Below the pieces are notes generated by a model. It was given only the letters and a program-made list of their open reading frames with translations, had not been told where the DNA came from and did no database searches. Positions 1-10,400 of a DNA stretch of 64,000 nt are shown piece by piece; positions within the stretch are counted from its first letter, which is position 1; each line of letters opens with the position of its first letter. The translations under genes were made by a program, and so were the position numbers. The DNA comes from Uloborus plumipes (Eukaryota; Arthropoda; Arachnida; Araneae; Uloboridae): contig JAXGGA010002302.1 of the NCBI GenBank assembly GCA_038373865.1, positions 61,789 through 125,788 of the forward strand. The letters are read 5' to 3'.

Positions 1-214
1 TGGATTCTGTGTCACACTCGAACACTACATCAGCTCTTATGAAATGAAATCATGACTCCATTGACCAAGCTACGGTTTTTCAGTCATCTAGGGTCCATTC
101 GTAACAGTAGAGAGCCCAAGATGCGTTACCGGAGATTCTGGTTGTGAAGGCATAGGAGTCGGTTTTCTGCTACCATAGCCCATTAAAGATACATAATGCC
201 ACTGTGTTCTAACC

Positions 215-440
215 GTACACTGCCGTGCTAAGTGCAAAAGTGGTATCTGCAGGCGAGCTCAAACTGAGACATAACTCTTTAAAGTTTTGCGTCACCATGT
301 ATTTGATTCAGATGAAACTTTTTCAGAATTTCTTTAAAAATATGTACAGTTCTCAAATGACTATATAATTTTGTATTTCAGTAAAATACGTCACAAAGAT
401 CCTCCTGGTGGCGATAACTCAATTTTGTTAAAAAAGTGCA
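215..440 (-). repeat. Dispersed SINE-associated repeat, copy 1
   Basis: The reverse complement of this stretch matches about 27545-27735, including the words ctgaaaaagtttcatctgaa and cttagcacggca. Copy 1 carries about 40 extra bases near 361-400 that copy 2 lacks. On the minus strand the match runs into a weak tRNA A-box-like segment near 205-225 (ggttagaacacagtggc), as it does in copy 2. After that point the two copies diverge. I read it as an old fragment of a tRNA-like SINE plus its 5' extension. The match between copies is direct; the family assignment is inferred. Confidence 0.65.
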
Positions 441-1036
441 GATACGACTTTCGTGCTTACAGGGCCAATCGTATGTCCCACATTGATTTCTGTGGTTATT
501 TCAAGCAGTGTTGCTTGGCTGTTACCCTTGACGAATCTACGCGCAAGTCACATGTCTCTACCATTAACTTCAGGCGATCAAAAACTGCGTTGTCCATGGT
601 GGGAGGTTAGGCCTGAAATCAGGAATTTTTTTTCGGCACACTTTTGGCCCTGAGAATCTTAGAATGATGAATTCTACGTGTCTAAACCCAATTACTATTC
701 TGGATTTGAAGTCTGATAATTACAGTCGTATGGTCATAATCAGGTTAGAAACCATTTCGCCGGCATAACTTGAGCACAAGTGAAATTACTACTGATTTTT
801 CTCACTTATCAGTTTTGTACATGACGCTATTGTCAGCTTTATTTTCACTTTTTGCTATACCATGACTTTTGTCATCTTAATGTATTGAATAAAGGTATTT
901 TGTTTGGTCCCAGCAAAGTCTCATTTACTCAACGTATCAGAACATCAGTATTTATAGCGATTATAACATTACTGATGAACCTGTTTATGGCAATAATTTA
1001 TGTTTTTTCAAATGGCAAGAAATAGTGTATTTAATT
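441..1036. other. AT-rich stretch, no gene seen
   Basis: Small open frames at 371-610 and 453-653 overlap each other, show no recognisable domain and partly run through the repeat at 215-440. No transposon ends were recognised. Confidence 0.5.
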
Positions 1037-1410
1037 ATCTCCCCAAAAACAACAGTGTTGTAAAAAAATCCCCCGCCAAGAAAACCTTAAATACTCAGCC
1101 TTAAAAAGTTATGATATCGAGTTTTCCCGCCAAGTTTGTGCCAAACTACAACTAACCTGTATGTATAGTTCTTTTAAATTGTTTTCAGTTTTGCCAGGCG
1201 GGAAGCTTTGTCTTGTGAGGTGGTTGCTTAATGAGTTAAAACTTCCCGCCTGGCAGGACTGAAAACAATTTAAAAGAACTATACATACAGGTTAGTTGTA
1301 GTTTAGCACAAACTTGGCGGGAAAACTCGATATCATAACTTTTTAAGGCTGAGTATTTAAGGTTTTCTTGGCGGGGGATTTTTTTACAACACTGTTGTTT
1401 TTGGAGAGAT
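1037..1410. mobile_element. Fold-back (inverted-repeat) element, 374 bp
   Basis: Two arms of about 169 bp (1037-1205 and 1242-1410) are nearly perfect reverse complements separated by a 36-base spacer. The outer ends read atctccccaaaaac and, in reverse complement, atctctccaaaaac. The inner ends carry ccaggcgggaag and cttcccgcctgg. GGCGGGAA-type motifs recur along both arms. The minus-strand open frame at 1236-1553 is a by-product of the right arm. No target duplication was found, so the exact ends are uncertain. It could be a non-autonomous DNA transposon or a simple inverted duplication. Confidence 0.85.
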
Positions 1411-1909
1411 ATCACATATTTTTGCATTAATATTATTTCTTTGCCTGTTTTTTTTTTCTCTTCAAAATTTACTTTGCATGTTTTTTTTCCCTTCAACATT
1501 TTTCTTGGCGGTCCGACATCTGTGGTTTTCTTGGCAGCATGTATTTGGTGCAAAAGTTCAAGGATCTTCTTCAGTCTAGGATAAATTTGAAATCAATCAC
1601 AATGTACCACCCGAACCGACGCAAAACAAAGCTAGTTGCTAACAATACTACGATTAAATTAAAAGTTTAAAAAAAAAAAACCCAACCCTTACTGCCGATC
1701 TCATATTAAAATGAACTAAATTGAAGATCCCTTTTAAAAGCCTTATGCAATAAAATCAATTACAAATATTTTATTTGTTAACAAATAGAAACTGGCAACA
1801 GATGAAATTATAAATCATTGAGTTTTCTTTCCTCGTGGCCCAACAATGAAAACATAAATGCTCAGATGTTGAACAGAGCTAGTAGATAGAAATCGGACCA
1901 ATTTTAAGC
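1411..1909. other. T-rich and A-rich flank, no gene seen
   Basis: Contains T tracts near 1450 and 1483 and an A tract near 1669-1680. The words tttcttggcgg and gtatttggt near 1501-1552 recur at about 2397-2425, so 1500-2430 may belong to one older repeat. Confidence 0.4.
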
Positions 1910-2457
1910 ATTAATAACTCCGGGGTGCGATGACCCCGGGGGGTAAATTTTGGGAAAATGTCCTCAATGTCTCATCGAGAATATTCATACCAAAAATCAA
2001 CACTAAAGACCCCCGGGGAGAAAAGATACGGAAAATAAAAACGAGGGGGGAGGGGGTGGGGGGTCGAAAAACCCCCTATGCCGAGCTTTGGGACAAAATA
2101 AATGTGGGTGCAAAAGCAGAGCTCAATCCGAGTTACCGTTTAGTCTGGACCCCTGTCAAACAATTTTTAAAAAGTGCGAAAAATAGCGATTTTATAACAT
2201 ATATCACCCCTCCCCCTGAGGGTCCTGGATGTTTTGCTTTAGTATGTGCCGTCAGGGGCCGCTGGAGATTGAGTATACCAAAAATGAACTCTAAGGATCT
2301 TTATGGGGCTGAGATACAGAGGGGTGAAAACCCCGGTTTGGTTACTCGCGTAAACAGTCCTAGTCGCTCTTTTACATTTTTATTGGCGACGGAAATTTCT
2401 TGGCGGCTTGTATTTGGTTTTCTTGGCGGGGCGGGACGCTCCCGCGTCCCGTGATCA
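1910..2457. repeat. G/C-tract repeat with imperfect internal duplication
   Basis: The segment starting near 1975 (cataccaaaaatcaacactaa, then GGGG and gaaaa runs) is imperfectly repeated near 2273-2338 (taccaaaaatgaactctaag, then ggggtgaaaacccc). It is punctuated by CCCC/GGGG runs, including a ccggggtgcgatgaccccgg hairpin near 1920 and gcgggacgctcccgcgtccc near 2430. The 174-codon plus-strand frame at 1930-2454 runs through this repeat and has no recognisable domain, so I do not call it a gene. Confidence 0.45.
2044..2063 (+). other. Potential G-quadruplex tract
   Basis: Three runs of five or six G separated by single bases (GGGGGG-A-GGGGG-T-GGGGGG), enough for four G3 tracts. The structure is predicted from sequence only. 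Confidence 0.5.
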
Positions 2458-2603
2458 CAGCTTTTGCTGTCTAAGAAACTACGTCCTGAATAGAAGAAAC
2501 CGAAAAATGAAAGTAAATTGCTAAGAAAATTCTGAACACTTGGGCGAAAAGCTATGCTGTACTGGCATCCAATTGATAAAGAATTAGACTTCGTTGATGT
2601 CAA

Positions 2604-3204
2604 AGAAAAATTTGGAAATTCTTTTTGTTAGCCATAGTCATATTCTTAAGGGGCAATAGTAAAAATGAATTAAGTTGAATTGAGTAAAACTATTATTAAT
2701 TCTGATAGCAACAAAAAATGTTTTAGCACAGCTTAAAGTGTAAAAATTTTCAATTAATATTTTTAGTAATAATAAAAGCTTAAAATTTTTAATGGTTAAC
2801 TTTAAATGCTCAAATTGTATACAACGATAACCTGCCTCTAACAATGTTTTTGTCATGTCTTAACAGTATCGTAATAAACAGGTGGTTTTACTGTACATAT
2901 ATTACAGGTTTTACTTTAAAGAGCGAGAGAGAAAGGGAAAGTGAGACCGACAAAAATTTTGAAATCTTAGGACCCAGGAAAACAGTTTAGGCACCAGACA
3001 AATTATTTCTCAAGAATTTAAAAAAAGTAAAAAAGATTCTTGTTCGAAAATAATTAGTCGCCAAATTTTAGTCACCCAGTGTTCATGGAATAATGCATAA
3101 ACTGTTTTCCCCCTAAAATTCACATAAAAATCATACTCAGCGCTGCAATGTCATTATACCTTCTAACTTCAAATCAACACACCTATTTATCAAACATTAA
3201 CTTA
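2604..3204. other. AT-rich stretch, no gene seen
   Basis: A/T-rich sequence with a purine-rich patch near 2920-2945 and no open frame worth calling. Confidence 0.4.
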
Positions 3205-3591
3205 TACATTGTAAAAAATGAAATGTTGTTTTAACAGTATAATACAGCTAATTTTATGGTAATAAACTGCAAAATAGCTTATTTTACAATAATAAACTGT
3301 AAAATTGCTACTTTTACAGTACTAAACTGTAAAAATTGCTAATTTTACAGTATTAAACTGTAAAATTGCTAATTTTACAGTTTATTACCGTGCATTTTGC
3401 AGTTTTGAACTGGAACCTCTGCTGCCAGACTTTTAGTGTTGTGTTAACAGTATAATACAGCTAAATTTTACTGCAATAAACTGAAATTTGCTAGCTTTGC
3501 AGTTTATTACTGTGCATTTTACAGTTTTAAATTGGAATATCGGCTGCCAGTATTATACTGTAAAAACAACAGTTCATTTTTTTGCATTGTA
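3205..3591. mobile_element. TTTACAGT-rich fold-back MITE, copy 1
   Basis: The ends are TACATTGTAAAAAATG on the left and TTTTTTTGCATTGTA on the right, giving inverted termini with a possible TA target duplication. The interior is mostly alternating ttttacagt and actgtaaaa units, with aataaactgtaaaattgct words repeated four or more times. The right part carries the family word gctgccagtattatactg. Related copies lie at 29414-29620, about 40814-41148 and 63177-63561. No transposase is present, so it is non-autonomous. TA plus short TIRs suggests Tc1/mariner-type mobilisation, which is inference. Confidence 0.85.
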
Positions 3592-4939
3592 AGACATACT
3601 AACTTTTTTGGTCCAAGGAGAAAAAAAAAATGTTCTCTGGACTTCACAGTGCATTCATACATAGCAATACATTATGAAACAAATTTTAGTGACGTCTCTG
3701 GAAGCATATTCTTTCATTATTTAGCTCATAACATGCAATGCATAACAACTCATTCATAATCTAAGAAGATAAGTCACTCATTATTTTTGGTTTTCTAAAC
3801 AATCCTGATATAGAATTGATAGTATTACTTCTGATCTGAAAATTTGTGTAGACATACTTAATCATTTAAAATGTTTGAGTCATTGACTGATGAATGCTAT
3901 TTCTCAACAACTTTTTATATTTCTAAGCAGTTTGGGGAAATATTTGATTCCGGAACTTTATAAAAAATCTACATTTCTTTATTATTAAACGTCGACTGCA
4001 GTGGAGATATTTCATATTCGTACGAAGTATTTTCGACAAATTATTTATGCTTCTGATAAGTTAACTCGAGTTGCAGCATAAAAGTTTTAATGCAGTAGAT
4101 TAATTTAGTTCGCCTTTTAGTATTAACCAGTTAAACTTCTTTAAAAGTTAAAACTTAATATTCAAATGGGAATAAACATTTCTGAGAGGCTATTTATAAA
4201 TGTAATTTTGAATGAAAAATTCAGACAGAAAATACCGATGACGTGTTACAAATAGGAGCTTTTTTTTTAAATAAAAAAAACTTTTAATTTTGTACTTTTG
4301 AAAAGTTTTTTAAAAAATATTTTAAAGGAAAAAAAACCCTCGCATTTTCAAGGGTAAAATACGCGCCTGCCAATTACGTTAAAAATTTGTGTTTTAGCTA
4401 CAATTTCTCCAAGTTGTGCTATTAAAAATCAAATAAAAAGAAAATTATCACTAATACTATTTTATGAAATACTCACAGCATATATTTCGCCTAACATGCA
4501 ATTTCTTAAACATTCACTATATCAAAAAAATAATTTTAAATTTAAAAGAAATATATTTAAATATAAAAGAAAAATAATTATATTTTTCTCAAGCTGAATT
4601 ACTGCGAGGAAAATCTGCCATTTTAACAAAATAACATCAAGCATGCGAAAAGAAAAAGTGAACATACACAGCAATAAAATATTTTTAATGTGAAAAGAAG
4701 GCAAACAAAGATAGCATTAGATGCGTGATAATTAATATAATTCTTACTCTCATTACTTGGATATTGATTTTGAGCCCGAACAAATATTTTTCTGCGCAAC
4801 AGAATAAATGAATACTAAAAAGAGTTAATTTCGCTCGAAATTCCTAATAACTATTCCATTCGCTTTCATCCATCTAACTTCCTCGCTCCTATAATTTTCG
4901 AATTATCTCTGGGAATAGAAGAAAAGAAAAAAAAAAAGC
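3592..4939. other. AT-rich stretch, no gene seen
   Basis: No repeat ends or convincing open frames. The minus-strand frame at 4522-4704 is low-complexity F/L/I/K coding from A/T-rich DNA. Confidence 0.4.
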
Positions 4940-4944
4940 CACTC

Positions 4945-5575
4945 TTTTGTTAGGCATTAAAATTTGTTGCTGACAGGATTTCTTAAGAAATCTTAATATA
5001 TAATAAAATGAAATGCGAATATTATAATGGAACGAATTCACACCGGGAAACTGATTTTTTTTTTGTTCTTTCCTACGGAATGGCTGAAAAGTAAGTTACA
5101 AAATAAATGAATTGATTGCCTTCTAAGTGAGAGAGCGAAGGAATACTCTTTATGGGATATCATCACAGCAATAAACAGAAATGTGTAATTTATTAAATTC
5201 TCCCCAAGATACTACGAGACTCATTAAGACGGAAAGTGCTTTAATTTGAGAAACTAAAAAAGTATTCAGCGTATTATAGTTGTCAGAGAAATAATGCAAA
5301 TGCTTTTCGTTTTCAGTTACATAAAGAAAAACAAAGATTAAAAATTGTTTGTTAAAATTACGAATATTGAACTGTTGTTAAAATTACGAATATTGAACTG
5401 TTGTTAAAATTACGAATATTAAATTGTTAAAATTACGAATATATAATAAAAATTATTACTTTTAATAAAAAAATCCAAGAAAATTTCAACATCCTTTGGA
5501 ATTTATGAAAGACGGTATTTGTTTTACATTTTCTAACAATACAATTTTTTGACTGCTCTTTATTTAATACCAGTT
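4945..5575 (+). repeat. Local direct duplication, copy A
   Basis: Aligns in the same orientation with 5835-6400. Shared words include ttaggcatt, atataataaaat, gaattcacac, aatggctgaaaagtaagtta, attgattgccttctaagt, gatatcatcac, gactcattaaga and gtcagagaaataatg. Copy A additionally contains the 26-bp tandem array at 5349-5442. Identity looks like roughly 75-80%. No coding capacity was recognised. Confidence 0.85.
5349..5442 (+). repeat. 26-bp tandem repeat, about 3.5 units
   Basis: The unit ttaaaattacgaatattgaa plus six bases starts at 5352, 5378 and 5404, with a shortened unit at 5427. It lies inside duplication copy A and is absent from copy B, so it expanded after the duplication or was lost from the other copy. 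Confidence 0.9.
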
Positions 5576-5830
5576 ACGTCGCCCGGCGTTGCACGGTTGA
5601 TCTCAAAAATGAAATGGATCTCAAGTGATGCATGTTGAATACCCAGACTTAAATAAAAGACGAGAAAACTAGCTTTAAATTTGGCATCAAGACTAAAATA
5701 TACGTCCCTAAAAATCCTATTAGAATGAGAATATAATTCACAGAAATCTCTCTATTCGAGTAAGGACAACAGTTCATAAATAAAATCAATCCCCTGAAAA
5801 CTCAGATCTCTATCTCAAATAAAGCTCTCT
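5576..5830 (+). repeat. Insertion between duplicated copies, with a GCCCGGCGTTGC head
   Basis: The sequence gttacgtcgcccggcgttgc lies where copy A ends and copy B has no counterpart. It resembles the head of the repeat starting at 12222 (ggtacccgcacggctttgcc). I infer a truncated member of that dispersed repeat type. The right boundary is not defined. Confidence 0.4.
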
Positions 5831-5834
5831 CAAG

Positions 5835-6400
5835 CAAAAAACATGCTTTTGATAGGCATTAAATTTTGTTGTTGTAAATTTTTGTAAAGAAATCTAACTA
5901 GTATATAATAAAATAAAGCAAGTATTATAATGCAATGAATTCACACAAGAAAACTGATTTTTTTTAATCCTTCCTAGTAATAATGGCTGAAAAGTAAGTT
6001 ACAAAATAAACTAATTGATTGCCTTCTAAGTAAAGAAAGAAAAAATTTCTTTAGGGGATATCATCACTGCGAGCAACAGAAATGTGGAATTTAATGAATT
6101 CGGTCCAAGGTACTAATCGACTCATTAAGATGAAAAGAGCTTTAAATTGAGAAATCAAAAAAAATATTCAGCTTGATATGTTTATCAGAGAAATAATGAA
6201 AACGCTTTTCGTTCTTAAGGCATTAAATACAAACATGTAATATTTCGGAGATTGAAACTTTACTTGCAAAAATGTAATAAAAAAAAACATTTTTCAAGAA
6301 TGTTTCAACATTTTAATGGAATTTAAGTAACACGGTATTAGCAACATTAATTTTAACAACACATTTTTTGAACATATGTTTCGTTTAATATTACTCTTTA
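5835..6400 (+). repeat. Local direct duplication, copy B
   Basis: Counterpart of 4945-5575 in direct orientation. It ends with atggaatttaagtaacacgg and ttgaacatatgtttcgttta, matching the end of copy A. It lacks the 26-bp tandem array found in copy A. Confidence 0.85.
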
Positions 6401-6549
6401 AAATTAACTCTGCAACGTTCCTTTAAAGTTTTCAGAGAATATCTGCAGACTATTTATGAATTGAAATTATTTCTTTTTTGCTTCCTGCATGAATCAGTCG
6501 AATTAAAAGAAAAATTATCGTGTAGAATGAAACAGAAAAAGGAAGAAAG

Positions 6550-6690
6550 TAAAAAAAAAAAAAAAAAAAGACGCTTCATATATGCAGAGGTCTTCAGTGG
6601 CTGAGAGGTCAAAAGCGCTTGCTCCGGTAGCTACCTGTGCTTCGGTTTAACATTATCTGGAGCTTTAGCCAGAGTTTTATTCTAAAAGCC
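6550..6690 (+). repeat. tRNA-like SINE head after an A tract
   Basis: After an A tract (about 6551-6569), the segment cagtggctgagaggtcaaaa followed by gcgcttgct matches the A-box pattern of Ser/Leu-type tRNAs. A degenerate B-box-like word (ggtttaacattatc) follows about 40 bases later. It does not fold as a convincing tRNA, so a SINE head or tRNA-derived relic is more likely than a functional tRNA gene. Confidence 0.4.
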
Positions 6691-6859
6691 TTTTATATTT
6701 TCAAGTTTCCCTTGGTGGTGATTCATAATAAGCAAAGCTAATGATAATCTAATGCTAATTTGCCTTGTAGACTATCTTTGGGTTTTTTTTAATTTGCTGA
6801 AAAAATATCTGCTACCGATCTGTGAAGCGAAGATTACGAAAAATTTTAAACCAAGTCAA

Positions 6860-7175
6860 TTAACCATTTGTGTCAAAATTAATTTAGCTCTCTTTATGTC
6901 AAAAAATAGTTCAGCAATTTATTTATTTATTTTTTGTTTTTTTTTTTTAGTTTAAAATACATTAAACAAGATATATATCGAGTAAAAAAAATTGACAATC
7001 AGTAAGGTCAAAGGCCTCCTACGCCTTAGGGCCTTTAAGAAAAGTTGCCGATCACAGGTACCCCATGTCGTCCTCTCAGCAAAGTATAAGGACTGGTACT
7101 TTCAAGTACCAGCATTATTAATACTAAATTAATCTAAGCGGGACTGCTGAGTCCCGTTGGGGCACAAAGGGTTAA
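6860..7175. mobile_element. piggyBac-like MITE
   Basis: It begins TTAACCATTTGTGTCA and ends GGCACAAAGGGTTAA. The reverse complement of the right end is TTAACCCTTTGTGCC, so the termini match closely and both carry the TTAA target site typical of piggyBac. A hairpin lies just inside the right end (gcgggactgctgagtcccg), and another at ggtactttcaagtacc. There is no transposase; it is non-autonomous, about 316 bp. Confidence 0.55.
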
Positions 7176-9015
7176 ACTATACATTCAAAACACGTTTCAG
7201 AAATTGAATAAGTTTCAGTGAATTAAGAACTGAAGTAGTACAGTACTTATGGCAGAGTTTGGAATAAATAAGATTATTCACAGATTGAAGAAGAAGCTTC
7301 TTATTCCTGAACTAAATATTGAATTGCTCCTTCTGAGACATGGTTCCTCTGTTGACAGCAGACTATTTTTTATTTAGGAGAAACCCCCTTTCCAATCATT
7401 TTATCACACGCTATTTATTTCAAGCTCGAATAAACGTGTTTTCATTTTCTGAATATTGGAGCCACGCTTGGCCGAATTAGAGGCGAAGGGGATTACACCG
7501 AGCAATAATGAGCCCAGTTCCTACAGCAAACACATCCACACACACAGACACACACGCGTAAAATTCACTACAATAAATGTATCGAATTTATTCTCACTTT
7601 CATCGCTTCGCTTCGAAACTTGCCGGAATCATCAATCCCCCCCCCCCCCCCAACACTTTCTTGCGAGACGTAATAATGAGATCGATGGAGGTTTTTGTCG
7701 ACCCCTTCCCCATTTCCTTCGGGGCAACATTGTTTCATTCAAACAAATCTCCAGAATATGAATATTCTCTCTCTCGAGAGAAGATTTGGCCGTTGGAGGC
7801 AATTGGTTGGTATTTTTAGGCGGGAAAGTTGCATCGAAGATTCTTCCAGCAATTCTAAATGAATTCGCGTCCGTTGGGTAATAATTGTTTGTGCAGTTTT
7901 CGGCTTGTAGTTACTAAGTGTTTTTTTCCCCGAGGATTGTCAATTTTTAGAGCCCAATGAACAAGGAAGCGAAAATCCTGCTTTTATTCATCTGTTGCTA
8001 ATTTGGAGATCGAAAAATGCCTGAGCAAATTTTATTAAAGAATAGTTTTCTTAAAAGACATGCAGTTCCGAAAGGCGTTGGAAAGAAATCAACGTTTTCT
8101 TTCAAACACCGGTATGCATTTAAGCTTTTTAATTTGACATTCTCTACCTTTTTTCTTTTCGCGTAAGTGCACTCACTGAAAAAAGAATTTAAGACACATT
8201 ATGCTTGAGCAACTAATTACTTTTTCTTTCTAAACGAAATGTGACTCGCAGAAGTTTCAATGTTGAAAAAACAATAAAACTTAAGCTTAAGACACCACTG
8301 CAGCAAAAGAAAAAGATACATAACATTTTCTAATAAAGGTATGATATTTGTTACAAAAAGTAACAGAGACAATATAATTGTTTGAAACGTTAACAAAAAG
8401 CTGAAATATAATGTACAGTTCTGATGTTTAACTGAAGTTTCATTAAAAATTTTTGCATGTTACTGGAGACGATTCAGAGCATTAGAATGTTTCGAATTTC
8501 ACTACTTTTACTGGACAGAGTTTCAAATGAAATTTAAATTGAAATAATAAAGATAGACAAGTTTTACACACATTAGGGTTTGTTTTAGTTATCAGAGCGT
8601 TAATAACATAAAAATAAATGTGAAATTAGCTGTCATAAACTTGAGCATTTCACGGTATCTTTAGATAATCTACTTCAGGATTAAATTTTCGTTCAGCAAG
8701 ATTATTGTGTTTGCCATAAATAAATACAAAATAAAACAAAAACACTTTTCTAACTTACGAAATTATGCAAATTTAATTTCAAAGGAGATGCCTGGAATGT
8801 AATTCAGGAACATATCTTCAGATTATAGCTCCAAAGAAAACACAACTGATGGATATCCTGAGAACTGTAGGGAGATCTAACTGCATAGGTAGCTCTAATA
8901 TTAGCGAATTTTTTACATGCCGTTATAGAAGTGAATAGCTATGTGATTAAATACTAACTAGTCAGTTTTTCTAAAAAATGAAATGGATCATACATTATTT
9001 TTTCTGCATGAGAAT
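7176..9015. other. Mostly AT-rich, no gene; moderately complex block 7430-7830
   Basis: The block at 7430-7830 is less A/T-rich, has a CA-rich patch near 7531-7557 and a 15-C run at 7637-7651. It contains overlapping plus-strand frames at 7456-7761 and 7577-7819 with no recognisable domain; the poly-C run makes frame continuity suspect. The remainder (7830-9015) is A/T-rich with nothing recognised. Confidence 0.4.
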
Positions 9016-9234
9016 CACTACCTTTTGGTATTTATACTGCTTCGCACTCGTGGTATTCAGGGACCATATAGCCATATATCAGCAGGAACTTTAATCTTCA
9101 TATCAAATCTATGGCACGTAAAAACTTTACGAAAGCTCTTATAGTTTAAGGGGCACTGGGGGAGGGTATAATAAGCTGCTACATGGTTCTTGAATACCAC
9201 GAGTGCGAAGCGGTATAAGTACCAAAATGTAGTG
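9016..9234. mobile_element. Short TIR element, 219 bp
   Basis: Inverted termini of about 50 bp: CACTACCTTTTGGTATTTAT on the left and, in reverse complement, CACTACATTTTGGTACTTAT on the right. Both continue with gcttcgcactcgtggtattc. There is no coding capacity. The superfamily is unclear: CACTA ends or a TA target duplication just inside are both possible, and no flanking duplication is obvious. Confidence 0.8.
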
Positions 9235-9399
9235 CTTCATATCTCGTTGAGTATAACTTGCACTAATGTCGCTTTTTTTTTCGTTTGAAATGTTTTTGTA
9301 CACTTATTTCCGTAAACATAACTTTAGGGACCCGGGGGCCACATAGAAAATTAGATTTCGGATTTTTATACTTTTTTTCGATCCAAACTTTTAATATCT

Positions 9400-10400
9400 T
9401 AACTCTGCATCTTATTTTGACCATTTTCAATACACATTTATTAGTTTCACATGTGGGTTTGTTTGTCAGTACTATCGGCCCCGCTTAATTGAATACTGTT
9501 GGTTCCAAAAAATTTTATTCGATTAAGCGGGGTATTTGATAAAGCGGGGAACATTTTTTTACCTTTCCATTTTGACAACTTTTGTCTCAAAACGTAATAA
9601 CAATAAAGAAATAGCTATATAAAGGAAATAATTAATGTCATTGGTAAAAAGATTTTGAAATAAGCTAAGTAAACAACAAAATAGTATAATAATTGAGTAT
9701 AAATATTGCACGGGTGATATGAAAATCATAAAAAAGTAAGTTACAACTTGTGTTACAAAAAATTTGTTTTTCCGCCTTTCACTTTTATTTTCTGAAAGAG
9801 TCCACAATAGTTAAGGTCTTGTGGGAACACTTTTATTTTATTCGACATTTTTCTTAGCTAAAATGTTTGTAAAAGCTGACAAATATTATTCGATTATCCG
9901 GAGAAATTATTCGATTAAGCGGAGACATTTAACATTATGCCTATGGGGAAATGTCCGGTTCCGGAGGTTTTATTCGTATAAGCGGGGTATTCGTTTATCC
10001 GTTACCCGATTAAGCGGGGAGGACAGTATGAATGTAACTCTGAATAAAAGATAAAATTCACGTTCTTTACAAATATAAAAGTAATATATTTATACTATTA
10101 TTATTACTGAAGGATAAACTATAGTACATACTGATGCATTTTAGTGTTTCAGTTGTTTGTATGTTCCTCTGAATAAAAAATAAAATTCACGTTCTTTGCA
10201 AATATAAATGTAATATATTTAATACTATTATTATTACTTAAGGCTAAACTATATTACATGTTGATGCATTATAAGAGCATGTAAACTAATCGGATATTCA
10301 ATAGTTTCGAAACTTTTTTTTAGTTTGATTTTCTCTAAAAGCGTAATCTTTTAGTTTTTTCAAACTGTATTTAGGATTATTATAGATGGCAGTATGTTAT
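9400..10400 (+). repeat. Dispersed repeat interrupted by a pogo-like MITE
   Basis: The flanks of the MITE at 9472-10026 match one continuous segment at about 55730-56180: ttattagtttcacatgtggg on the left, and aaaattcacgttctttacaa with ttagttttttcaaactgta on the right. The right flank is internally duplicated: 10028-10150 and 10160-10280 share ataaaattcacgttctttgc and actattattattact at a spacing of about 130 bp. No coding function was recognised. Confidence 0.7.
9472..10026. mobile_element. pogo/Tigger-like MITE
   Basis: Flanked by TA at 9470-9471 and 10027-10028. The left end reads CTATCGGCCCCGCTTAATTG, and the right end in reverse complement reads CTGTCCTCCCCGCTTAATCG. The motif gattaagcgg recurs near 9520 and 9910 and again by the right end. 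The copy of the host repeat at 55.75 kb has no insertion at the equivalent (GTAT)n site, which supports the boundaries. The short minus-strand frame at 9559-9807 inside it is A/T-rich and not recognisable as a transposase. Confidence 0.8.

Noticed and set aside
1930..2454. 174-codon plus-strand ORF, the longest in the window
   Set aside because: It runs through a G/C-tract repeat with an internal duplication and shows no recognisable domain.
5345..5445. CRISPR array
   Set aside because: The 26-bp units are directly adjacent, without unique spacers; an ordinary tandem repeat in eukaryotic DNA.
6590..6690. tRNA gene
   Set aside because: The A box is good, but the B box is degenerate and no acceptor stem or cloverleaf could be drawn. 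A SINE head is more likely.
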